DNA from: Methanomassiliicoccaceae archaeon UBA404
GTDB taxonomy: Archaea; Thermoplasmatota; Thermoplasmata; Methanomassiliicoccales; Methanomethylophilaceae
DNA: 18,468 nt
Assembly: GCA_002498605.1 (NCBI GenBank)
Contig: DAHY01000025.1
Span: forward strand, 15,252-33,719
Direction: 5' to 3'
Shown here: positions 6,476 through 14,307 of the stretch, piece after piece
How the letters are laid out: each line of letters begins with the position of its first letter
Numbering within the stretch: position 1 is the first letter of the stretch
Notes under the pieces: model-generated
The model's database searches: none
The model's input: the letters and a program-made list of their open reading frames with translations, nothing else
Told to the model about the DNA's origin: nothing
Translations under genes and position numbers: made by a program

Positions 6476-9400
6476 TTGACCAAATCAGCATTAGTAATTG
6501 GAGGAGGAATCGCAGGTATTCAGGCTTCGTTGGATCTTGCGGACAGGGGCGTACACGTCTACCTGGTGGAAAAAGATGCCACCATCGGTGGAGCTATGTC
6601 CCGTCTGGACAAGACTTTCCCGACGAACGACTGTTCTGCTTGTATTCTGTCTCCCAAAATGGCAGACTGTGCAGGTCACCCGAACATATCGCTGCTCACC
6701 TATCATGAAGTCATGAAGGTGGACGGTGTAGCGGGAGACTTTAAAGTCACAGTAAAAAAGAAGGCCAGATATGTTATCGCGGAGGAGTGTACCGGCTGTG
6801 CAGACTGTGTAGCCAAGTGTCCTTCCAAAAACATACCCGATCAGTATGAGTTCGGCCTTTCCACAAGAAGAGCAATCCACATACCCCACGCTCAGGCCGT
6901 TCCCAGAGTGGCCATCATCGATCCTGACAACTGCAGGATGATTCAGAGCGGCAAGTGCGGTATATGCGCAAAAGTCTGTCAAAAGGGAGCAATCAACTAT
7001 GACGACAAAGACGAGGAAATCGTCATCAACGTCGGATCGATTATAGCTGCCAACGGTTTCGCAGTATGGGATGCCAACATTGCATCCGAATACGGATACG
7101 GCAGGTTCGACAACGTCATAACATCAATGGAATTCGAAAGATACATGTGCGCTTCCGGATGTACCGGCGGTCACATAACGATGCCTTCTTCCGGTGAAGA
7201 GCCCAAGAGGATAGCGTTCGTTCAGTGCTGCGGATCCAGATCCCAGAAAGACGGTTGGAAGAAATACTGTTCTTCCATCTGCTGTATGCAGGCAACCAAG
7301 GAAGCAATGCTTACCAAGGAGCACATAGCCGAAGTTCAGGAAGATATATACTTCATGGATATCAGATCCTACGGAAAAGAGTTCGAAGACTATATTCACA
7401 GGGCTGAAAACCAGTACGGTATCGGAATGCACAGGGGAGCCCGTGTTTCAAACCTCGAAGAGGATCCCGAAACCAAGCAGATTATAGTGAATTACACCGA
7501 TGAAGAAAACAACGGAAGATCCGAAGTGTACGATCTTGTTGTGCTTTCGGTTGCACTTGCACCGCCGAAGGGCGTCAAGGAATTCGCCGACACGCTCGGT
7601 ATCGAACTTAACGAACACGGATTCTGCAAGACCACCGTTTTTGATCCTCTTGCAACTTCAAGAGAAGGTGTCTTTGTTACCGGTGCATTTGCCGCGCCCA
7701 AGGACATCCCCACATCGGTTGCCGAAGCCAGCGGTGCATCCGCCAAGGCCGCCAAATACATCGTCGGAGAGGGTTTCGTACCCGCGGCCCCCAAGAAATA
7801 TCCTGCTGAAAAGGATGTTTCCGGATTGGATCCCCGTGTCGGTGTTTGGGTTTGCCACTGCGGAACCAACATTGCCGGAACCATCGATGTAAAAGCTGTT
7901 GCCGAATACGCATCCAAACTGCCCGGTGTCGCTTACGCCACCGACGTGGTATACGCATGCGCACAGGACGCACTTGCCGAAATATCCGAAGCTATCAAAG
8001 AGCATGACCTCAACAGAGTCGTCGTCGCATCATGCACGCCCAGGACTCACGAGCCCTTGTTCAGAGAGTCTGCCCGCGACGGAGGACTTAATCCGTACCT
8101 CGTCAACATGGCGAACATACGCGACCAGTGCTCATGGATTCACATGCAGGCCGCCGGGGCCGCCACTGAAAAAGCCAAGGATCTTATCAGAATGGCAATT
8201 GCAAAATCCAAGCTTCTCGAACCCCTTCAGGGTGCCGACGTCCCTGTCATTCAGACAGCCGCCGTCGTCGGTGGAGGAATCACCGGTATGACCGCTGCCC
8301 TCGACCTTGCCGCACAGGGATTCACCACCTACCTGGTGGAGAAGGAAAAGGAACTCGGAGGTTTCGCACGCAACTTCAAGCACAAAGAAGACGGCGTATC
8401 GGTTTCGGACTTCCTCCAGAAGACCATCGATGCCGTCAACAGCAACGATCTCATCAAAGTGTATACCGGAGTATCCGTTGTTGACATACCCGGTTACGTC
8501 GGAAACTTTAAGCTTAAACTTTCCAACGGAGCCGAGATCGAAACCGGAGCGGTTCTGCTTGCAATCGGTGCTGAACAGTACCAGCCCACCGAATTCAACT
8601 ATGGAAAGGACCCCAAGGTCATGACCATACTTGAAGCGGAGAACAAGATCGACGCAGGCGCCTTCAACGGCAAGAACGTCGCCTTTATCAGCTGCGTGGG
8701 ATCCAGAAACGACGATGTCGCTTACTGTTCCCGTGTGTGCTGTTCCGGTTCGTTGCGCAATGCCATCCAGATAAAGATGAACAACCCGATGGCGAACGTC
8801 ACATACTTCCACAAGGACGTCAGGACATACGGATTCCGCGAGAGTCTCTACTTCCTGGCATCTCAGCTCGGAATCAACTTCGTCAGATACCCTGTCGGAA
8901 ACGGCCTTCCCTCCTATGACGGAAATGTCGTCAAAGCATTCGACAGCACTCTCGGAGAAGAAATCGAAGTGCCGGTCGACGCCGTTGTGTTGGCTGCGGG
9001 AATTGCGCCTAACCCCGAATCCCAGAACATCGCACAGATGGTTAAAGTCCCCATAAGCAAGGACGGCTTCTTCTTTGAGGCCCACCAGAAGCTTAGGCCG
9101 GTGGACTTTGCGACCGAAGGTGTTTACGTTGCGGGTGCCGCACACTGGCCCAAATTCATGGACGAGTGTATGGCACAGGCATCGGGTGCGGCTTCCAGAA
9201 TGGTAACAATCATTTCCAAGCCGAACCGCGTCTCCGAAGGTATCGTTGCATCCGTCAACCCCAACAGGTGTGACGGCTGCGGTGTCTGCGAAGGATGCTG
9301 TGATTATAACGCAATCAAGATTGTAGACTGCGGAAACGGAAAGTACAAGAGCGATGTCAACCCCGCCCTGTGTAAGGGATGCGGAAGCTGTGTCGCCTCC

Positions 9401-9484
9401 TGTCCGTCCGGTGCGATGGAGCAGGCCGGTTTCAAGACCTCTCAGATCATCGCAGAAATAGATGCATATCTCGGAGGAGAGTGA
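6476..9484 (+). CDS. hdrA: Heterodisulfide reductase subunit A, tandem two-flavin form
   Basis: This 1002-residue protein is much longer than the usual HdrA of about 650. Order of parts: FAD module A with Rossmann motif GGGIAG (9-14), the HdrA motif around FPTNDCSACILSPKM (48-62), an inserted two-cluster ferredoxin (C105, C108, C111, C115; C153, C161, C164, C168) and a CCGSR...YCSSICC segment (251-270). Next is the domain normally found at the N terminus of HdrA (about 455-585, VCHCG). Then FAD module B with GGGITG (599-604) and CVGSR...YCSRVCC (740-756), lacking the ferredoxin insert. A C-terminal ferredoxin follows (C932, C935, C938, C942; C966, C969, C972, C976). HdrA is the flavin-based bifurcating subunit that takes electrons from MvhADG. 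The downstream mvhDGA genes support this role. HdrB and HdrC are absent here. Confidence 0.94.
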   Translation: MTKSALVIGGGIAGIQASLDLADRGVHVYLVEKDATIGGAMSRLDKTFPTNDCSACILSPKMADCAGHPNISLLTYHEVMKVDGVAGDFKVTVKKKARYVIAEECTGCADCVAKCPSKNIPDQYEFGLSTRRAIHIPHAQAVPRVAIIDPDNCRMIQSGKCGICAKVCQKGAINYDDKDEEIVINVGSIIAANGFAVWDANIASEYGYGRFDNVITSMEFERYMCASGCTGGHITMPSSGEEPKRIAFVQCCGSRSQKDGWKKYCSSICCMQATKEAMLTKEHIAEVQEDIYFMDIRSYGKEFEDYIHRAENQYGIGMHRGARVSNLEEDPETKQIIVNYTDEENNGRSEVYDLVVLSVALAPPKGVKEFADTLGIELNEHGFCKTTVFDPLATSREGVFVTGAFAAPKDIPTSVAEASGASAKAAKYIVGEGFVPAAPKKYPAEKDVSGLDPRVGVWVCHCGTNIAGTIDVKAVAEYASKLPGVAYATDVVYACAQDALAEISEAIKEHDLNRVVVASCTPRTHEPLFRESARDGGLNPYLVNMANIRDQCSWIHMQAAGAATEKAKDLIRMAIAKSKLLEPLQGADVPVIQTAAVVGGGITGMTAALDLAAQGFTTYLVEKEKELGGFARNFKHKEDGVSVSDFLQKTIDAVNSNDLIKVYTGVSVVDIPGYVGNFKLKLSNGAEIETGAVLLAIGAEQYQPTEFNYGKDPKVMTILEAENKIDAGAFNGKNVAFISCVGSRNDDVAYCSRVCCSGSLRNAIQIKMNNPMANVTYFHKDVRTYGFRESLYFLASQLGINFVRYPVGNGLPSYDGNVVKAFDSTLGEEIEVPVDAVVLAAGIAPNPESQNIAQMVKVPISKDGFFFEAHQKLRPVDFATEGVYVAGAAHWPKFMDECMAQASGAASRMVTIISKPNRVSEGIVASVNPNRCDGCGVCEGCCDYNAIKIVDCGNGKYKSDVNPALCKGCGSCVASCPSGAMEQAGFKTSQIIAEIDAYLGGE

Positions 9485-9489
9485 ATATA

Positions 9490-9933
9490 ATGGCAGATTT
9501 TGAACCAAAAATAGTATCGTTCTGCTGCAACTGGTGCTCGTACGCGGGTGCTGACGGAGCAGGCGTGGCAAGGCTTCAGATGCCTACAAATTTCCGTATT
9601 ATCCGAACAATGTGCTCGGCGAGAATCGATCCTGAGTTCGTCCTCAGGGCTTTCTCCAAAGGCGCGGACGGCGTGATGATTCTCGGCTGTCACCCCGCAG
9701 ACTGCCACTACATCGGTGGTAACTACAGGGCCAGAAGAAGGATCTCGCTCCTCAGGATAGTACTCGAGCAGTACGGATTTGACCCTAGAAGACTCAAACT
9801 CGAATGGGTTTCCGCGTCCGAGTCCACTAAATTCCAGGATACGGTTACGGGATTTGTAAATACAATAAAGGAACTCGGCCCCACACCTTTGGTTAAGGTC
9901 GAGTTGCCTGCTGAGGCTAAGGAGGCTGAGTAA
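9490..9933 (+). CDS. mvhD: F420-non-reducing hydrogenase iron-sulfur subunit D
   Basis: This 147-residue protein is MvhD, the small [2Fe-2S] protein that passes electrons from the hydrogenase MvhAG to HdrA. Conserved cysteines are visible in CCNWC (12, 13, 16), MCSARIDP (42) and LGCHPADCHYIGGN (67, 72). The start is ATG 9490, five bases past the hdrA stop. An in-frame reading from 9379 would only overlap hdrA. The Shine-Dalgarno GGAGG lies at 9473-9477 inside the end of hdrA, about 12 bases upstream. It ends in TAA one base before mvhG. In some organisms MvhD is fused to HdrA; here it is separate. Confidence 0.95.
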   Translation: MADFEPKIVSFCCNWCSYAGADGAGVARLQMPTNFRIIRTMCSARIDPEFVLRAFSKGADGVMILGCHPADCHYIGGNYRARRRISLLRIVLEQYGFDPRRLKLEWVSASESTKFQDTVTGFVNTIKELGPTPLVKVELPAEAKEAE

Positions 9934-9934
9934 A

Positions 9935-11167
9935 TTGTCGTTGAAAGATTGGTGGGCAGAGAGGAAGAAGAAGAGGGCTGAATCCAAAGAAGCAAAGGTT
10001 GAAGCCGCTCCCGCTTCCGCATCTGCAAAGAAAACTGTGGAGGCTCCCGCTTCCGAAGCCTCGGTTTGCGCCCTCGATTCCGAACCTATCGGACTCGCCG
10101 CCGCGGACCTTGGGGAGTTGATGCCCGGAGCGCCTCCGGGCGGCAAAATAAACATGGCCGTCTACTGGGCAGCCGCCTGCGGCGGATGTGACGTGTCCCT
10201 GTTGGATATTGCCGACAGAATCCTTACGGTCAAGGACATGGCAAACATTGTCATGTGGCCTATTGCCGTAGACGGAAAAGAAAAAGACATTCAGGCTCTG
10301 GAAGACGGAGAAATCACCGTCTGTCTGATAAACGGGGCCATCAGGAATGAAGAGAACGAGCACATGGCAAGACTGCTCAGGCAGAAATCCCAGATCGTAG
10401 TGGCCTACGGTTCATGTGCTACATGCGGAGGTACGCCCGCTCTTGCCAACCTTGTGCCCGGTGGCGTCAATGAAATCATTAAGTATGTTCATGACGAGGT
10501 CCCCAGCACAAAGGATTTCCAGGAGACGTATCACAAAGGCAACTACGTACACCCCCAGACCTCTACCGAGGTACCCGAGGGAACACTTACGCTGCCCAAG
10601 CTTTACGACACAGTCTACGCCCTCGATCAGATTATCGACGTGGACTACTACCTCCCCGGATGCCCTCCTCTCCAGGAGTCCATCTCGCACCTTCTGAAGG
10701 TCGTCGTCGACTTCGCATACCACGGAGTCGCGCTTCCCCCCAAGGGAACAATCGTCGGAGTCACGTCAAAGACGCTCTGCGAGGAATGCCCCAGGGAAAA
10801 GAAGTTCGAGAGAATCACCGAAGTCAAAGAACCCTACGAAGTCGATACAAACAACAACAAATGTCTGGTCGACATGGGAATCATTTGTCTCGGTTCTTCC
10901 ACTATGGGAGGATGCGGTGCCGCATGTACACGTGTAGGACAGCCCTGCCGTGGATGTTACGGACCCTCGCCGGACGTACAGGAACTCGGATCGAGTGCGT
11001 TTACCGCCATCGCTTCGCTGTTCCCGGTTACGGATGAGGAGTCTCAGATGAGCGAAGAAGATATCGACAACATCATGAAGCAAATCAAGGACCCCCTCGG
11101 GTACTTCTACGCTTTCTCAATGTCCAAATCATTGATCATGAGAGCAGTCGATGAAGGAGGTCAGTGA
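9935..11167 (+). CDS. mvhG: F420-non-reducing [NiFe] hydrogenase small subunit, with N-terminal extension
   Basis: MvhG carries the iron-sulfur clusters that take electrons from the [NiFe] site. Proximal-cluster ligands are seen in AACGGCD (C82, C85), GSCATCGG (C161) and PGCPP (C243). Later cysteines (C282, C285, C310, C318, C327, C331, C338, C341) supply the other clusters. At 410 residues it is about 100 longer than typical MvhG. Residues 1-70 are an extra, low-complexity Lys/Glu/Ala-rich segment before the conserved KINMAVYW strand. No Tat signal is present, which fits a cytoplasmic enzyme. The start is TTG at 9935, supported by GGAGG at 9921-9925. A start at an internal Met would remove the extension but would lose the Shine-Dalgarno match. 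Confidence 0.94.
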   Translation: MSLKDWWAERKKKRAESKEAKVEAAPASASAKKTVEAPASEASVCALDSEPIGLAAADLGELMPGAPPGGKINMAVYWAAACGGCDVSLLDIADRILTVKDMANIVMWPIAVDGKEKDIQALEDGEITVCLINGAIRNEENEHMARLLRQKSQIVVAYGSCATCGGTPALANLVPGGVNEIIKYVHDEVPSTKDFQETYHKGNYVHPQTSTEVPEGTLTLPKLYDTVYALDQIIDVDYYLPGCPPLQESISHLLKVVVDFAYHGVALPPKGTIVGVTSKTLCEECPREKKFERITEVKEPYEVDTNNNKCLVDMGIICLGSSTMGGCGAACTRVGQPCRGCYGPSPDVQELGSSAFTAIASLFPVTDEESQMSEEDIDNIMKQIKDPLGYFYAFSMSKSLIMRAVDEGGQ

Positions 11168-11168
11168 A

Positions 11169-12686
11169 ATGACCGGACCTATTATTTGGGATGAAAAGCA
11201 GAAAACAGACAAAAAGAGGATTTTGATCGATCCGATTACCCGTCTTGAGGGTCACGGAAAGATTGAAATCTTCCTTGACGACGACGGAAACGTGAAGAAC
11301 GCATACTGGCAGATTCCGGAACTTAGAGGTTTCGAGAGATTCTGCATAGGCAGGCGTGTCACCGAGATGAACCAGATCACCGCAAGACTTTGCGGTGTCT
11401 GTCCCGGCGCCCACCACATGGCTGCGTCCAAGGCGGCGGACGGATGTTACAACACCAAACCCACCGAGGGAGCATTGGCCATCAGAGATGCATTCTTCCA
11501 CGCACACTTCGTGCACAGCCACACGGCTCACTTCTACGCCCTGGCGTCCGCCGACTTTGTTTGCGGGCCCGGAGCATCTGTCGCCGAGAGAAACGTTCTC
11601 GGTGTCATTGACCGTGTAGGACTCGAGCTCGGAGGCGCGGTACTTAAGTCCCGTGCCAAAGCTCAGAAGATCCAGGCGATAATCGGAGGAAAGCCGACTC
11701 ACCCCGTTATGTCAGTACCGGGCGGCGTAACCAAACCCATCAACAGGGAAGAGCAGAGAGAAATACTGGGTTACGCGGATGATTTGGTGGAATTCGCTAA
11801 AACAACCATGCAGGTGTTCAAGGACGTCGTTCTTGCCAACAAGGACTACGTTGACATCATAACCAACACGGATCTCTACTACAACGAGACGTATCACATG
11901 GGTATGGTCACCGACAAGAACGAGATGGAGTTCCACAACGGACCCATCAGAGTCATTGCGCCGGACGGAAGCGAATTTGCGAAATTCGATCAGTACGACC
12001 ACCTTGACCACATATCCGAAGCCGTTGAGGAATGGAGCTACGAGAAGTTCCCCTACCTCAAAAACGTCGGATACAAGGGAATGGTTACCGGACCCGACAG
12101 CGGTCTTTACCGCGCGGCTCCTCTGGCGAGATTCAACACTTCGGACAGCATCCGCACCCCGCTTGCTCAGGAAGAGTTTGCCTACGCAAAGGGATTCTTC
12201 AGGGATCTCGGCATCACCGGACCCGTGCAGCACACCCTGGTCGCTCACTGGGCAAGAGTCATAGAATTGCTCTATGCGGCTGAGAAGTGCAAGATGATGG
12301 TCGAAGACGACAAGTTCCTCGACCCCAACATCAAACAGCACGACCTCCAGCCCGGCGGACGCGGCGTAGGTGTGGTTGAGGCTCCGAGAGGTACTCTCTT
12401 CCACGACTACGAGTGCGACGAAGAAGGTATTGTTACCAAGTGTAACCTGATCGTCGGAACCACCAACAACAACGGACCTATCAACTGTGACGTTGCCAAG
12501 GTGGCCAAGGGTCTGATCAAGAACTTCGAAGTGTCTCCCGGTCTGTTGAACATGGTAGAGATGGCGTTCAGGGCATACGACCCCTGCAACTCCTGCGCTA
12601 CCCACAGCCTGCCCGGTCAGATGCCCATGACGGCAGAGATCAGGCGCGCCGACGGATCGGTCTTCGACGTAGTCAGCCGCGGATGA
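11169..12686 (+). CDS. mvhA: F420-non-reducing [NiFe] hydrogenase large subunit
   Basis: This 505-residue subunit holds the Ni-Fe active site that oxidises H2. Both metal-binding pairs are intact: RLCGVCPGAHH (C75, C78) and DPCNSCATH (C473, C476), all cysteine with no selenocysteine codon. After His479 there are 26 more residues, the C-terminal extension normally removed by a maturation endopeptidase once nickel is inserted. No such peptidase gene lies nearby. The start at 11169 is two bases past the mvhG stop with GGAGG at 11156-11160. An earlier in-frame ATG at 11151 lacks a ribosome site. With mvhD and mvhG it forms the H2-oxidising arm of the bifurcating complex. Two hairpins close the operon. 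Confidence 0.97.
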   Translation: MTGPIIWDEKQKTDKKRILIDPITRLEGHGKIEIFLDDDGNVKNAYWQIPELRGFERFCIGRRVTEMNQITARLCGVCPGAHHMAASKAADGCYNTKPTEGALAIRDAFFHAHFVHSHTAHFYALASADFVCGPGASVAERNVLGVIDRVGLELGGAVLKSRAKAQKIQAIIGGKPTHPVMSVPGGVTKPINREEQREILGYADDLVEFAKTTMQVFKDVVLANKDYVDIITNTDLYYNETYHMGMVTDKNEMEFHNGPIRVIAPDGSEFAKFDQYDHLDHISEAVEEWSYEKFPYLKNVGYKGMVTGPDSGLYRAAPLARFNTSDSIRTPLAQEEFAYAKGFFRDLGITGPVQHTLVAHWARVIELLYAAEKCKMMVEDDKFLDPNIKQHDLQPGGRGVGVVEAPRGTLFHDYECDEEGIVTKCNLIVGTTNNNGPINCDVAKVAKGLIKNFEVSPGLLNMVEMAFRAYDPCNSCATHSLPGQMPMTAEIRRADGSVFDVVSRG

Positions 12687-12694
12687 ATAAAAAC

Positions 12695-12713
12695 AGGAGG
12701 GCCTGCCCCTCCT
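12695..12713 (+). terminator. First hairpin after mvhA
   Basis: AGGAGGG pairs with CCCTCCT around a five-base loop and starts nine bases past the mvhA stop codon. The following sequence is only moderately T-rich, so it may protect the transcript's 3' end rather than terminate alone. Confidence 0.5.
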
Positions 12714-12734
12714 TTCAAACATTTTCTTTTAATC

Positions 12735-12760
12735 AAAAAGGGGTTCGCCCCTTTATTTTT
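12735..12760 (+). terminator. Second hairpin after mvhA, with TTCG loop and T tract
   Basis: AAAGGGG pairs perfectly with CCCCTTT around a TTCG tetraloop (stem 12737-12743 with 12748-12754) and is followed by ATTTTT. This looks like a complete terminator at the end of the hdrA-mvhDGA operon. The loop-closing pair is G-C rather than the extra-stable C-G. Confidence 0.65.
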
Positions 12761-12769
12761 ACATTCGTA

Positions 12770-13056
12770 TTTTGATGAAATCGATGCGGTCTCATCGGTT
12801 TGAACAAGCCTGTCGAAGACGTAATTCGGGCTTATGCGGTTTACTTTTTGTGTCCGCCGACACAATTAATAATCGCAAAAACCGGTCCGAAACCCAATTT
12901 GTCAATATATTCTTTCACGAAACCGACGGTTCCGACAGAAAATAATAAATTTTTGTTTGTTTTTGAAAGTCCTGTCCTCCGTTCGGTTAATACTGTATAC
13001 ACAAAACCGTATTTGAACGAGGACACTTTTTTCGGCAGTCTTCAAAAATACATCAT
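12770..13056 (-). pseudogene. Degenerate coding remnant, possibly of a transposase N terminus
   Basis: The stretch between the mvhA terminators and the broken ATPase holds no intact gene. On the minus strand, protein-like segments sit in different frames: a possible start MMYF at 13056, an open stretch 13026-12841 containing VKEYIDKLGFGPVF, and, one base shifted, a segment near 12850-12765 containing VNRIS and SSKYECKNK. These short strings resemble the N-terminal part of IS1634/IS4-like transposases, but only weakly. No terminal inverted repeats or target duplications were seen. It may be unrelated decayed sequence. Confidence 0.25.
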
Positions 13057-13099
13057 ATTCTATCAATCAAGCGTCGAGGTCAGAACAAACGCATTCGAT

Positions 13100-14307
13100 T
13101 CAGAGGACAGAGCTCAGGAATTCGGTCAGAGAACAGCACATTATTCCGGTCTCCGTCGTACCCTCGTAAACTCCCGGGTTCATCATCACCACGTATTTCG
13201 GGAAATCGTCTTTTATAGATTCAAGATTGCCGAACTCGCGTTCCATGGTATCTTCCGATTGAATTGTCTGACATGCCTGTATGTAGATTCTCTTATCTCC
13301 TTTCTTTGCGACGAAGTCTGTCTTCATCCCGTCGGAGGATCCGACGTAAACACCGTATCCTCTTCCCGGAAGATCCGTGGATATTATGTTCTCGATGTGT
13401 CCGGGCGTATCCTCCGGACGATACCCCAACAGGGCGTGTTTGATTCCAAGGTCGGTTGCATAATATTTGTATTTGGCCGTGAGAACTCTCTTTCCCTTTA
13501 TGTCGAAGGTCTTTGCGCGTATTATGATGTTCGCGGATTCCAGATATCCGAGGTATTCATAAACGGCATCCGCCGAAACCCTGATGCCTGCCGACTTCAT
13601 CGTGTTGTAGAGATTGTTGGCTGAAACGTAGTTTCCACCGGTCGAAAACGTGTGTATCTCAGAAGGTTCTTCAACAACTGTTTGTTCTTGATGCCGAATC
13701 TCTATTCGATGTCATTCGCGATGGGTATATCGACAATATCGCGGACCGTCTGCATGTCGGATTGGATATCGGTCGGATTACGCCATAATATAGGAAACCC
13801 TCCTGTGCGTACGAACGTATGAAAAACACCATCCGCACCCCCGAACATCTTTTGGAACTCCAGGCATTCCGCATATGACAGAGGCAACATACGTATCGTG
13901 TTGAATCTGCCGCCGAGATGGGTCGTATATCCGGAAGACAGCAGATCGGAGTCGGATCCGGTGAGATACACATCGTATAGCTTCCTTGCGGTTATGTCTC
14001 TTATTGCCAACTCCCATTCTTTGACGTTCTGTACGTCTGTGAACAAAACATTCTTTCTTGTTGTATCGACCGCGGATTACACATTTTCGAGAAGCGATTT
14101 CCAACCCCTCAGATCATAGTTCTCGGCCAGTTCCATGTTCAGACATACCACGTTATAATCTGTGAACAATCTTGAGAATAATCTCATGACGGAGGATTTA
14201 CCGCATCTTCTTATGCCGGTTATGATTTTGGCATTACCGTTGCCGATGAACGGTCTGAGTCCTTCGGTATATCTCGGTCTGTCGACGAGACCGTCGACGG
14301 TATTCAT
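13100..14307 (-). pseudogene. Broken AAA ATPase of the DUF4143 type
   Basis: Three minus-strand pieces join into one ATPase of about 401 residues. Piece one (14307 to a TAA at 14077-14079) has the family start (LVDRPRYTEGLRPFIG) and Walker A GIRRCGKSS at 31-39. Piece two continues in the same frame with FTDVQNVKEWE, LTGSDSDLLSSG and LGGRF, ending at a TAG (13702-13704). Piece three is shifted by two bases near 13650-13655 in an ACACAC run. It reads FSTGGNYVSANNLYNT and then the C-terminal DUF4143 nuclease-like region (TDFVAKK...IYIQ) to TGA at 13100. Walker B lacks the usual Glu (F-T-D-V-Q). Family members are often mobile, patchily distributed ATPases of unknown role. The frame stays open upstream to 14379, but family similarity starts near 14307. 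Confidence 0.88.

Noticed and set aside
8132..9571. A 479-codon open frame on the minus strand
   Set aside because: It lies antisense to hdrA, whose protein has clear family motifs throughout. The antisense frame is open only because of codon bias and resembles no known family.
11580..12686. Possible selenocysteine codon in the hydrogenase large subunit
   Set aside because: Both pairs of nickel ligands are encoded as ordinary cysteine (C75, C78, C473, C476), and there is no internal TGA in frame.
11712..12722. A 336-codon open frame on the minus strand
   Set aside because: It is antisense to mvhA, which has all hydrogenase motifs. It also runs into the terminator region and has no recognisable domain.
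12800..13624. A 274-codon open frame on the plus strand, the longest in the decayed zone
   Set aside because: Its translation looks unlike any protein family, while the opposite strand gives recognisable ATPase sequence over most of this span.
14077..14079. Pyrrolysine readthrough at the first ATPase stop
   Set aside because: This codon is TAA, not TAG, so pyrrolysine insertion cannot explain it. It is a true nonsense change.
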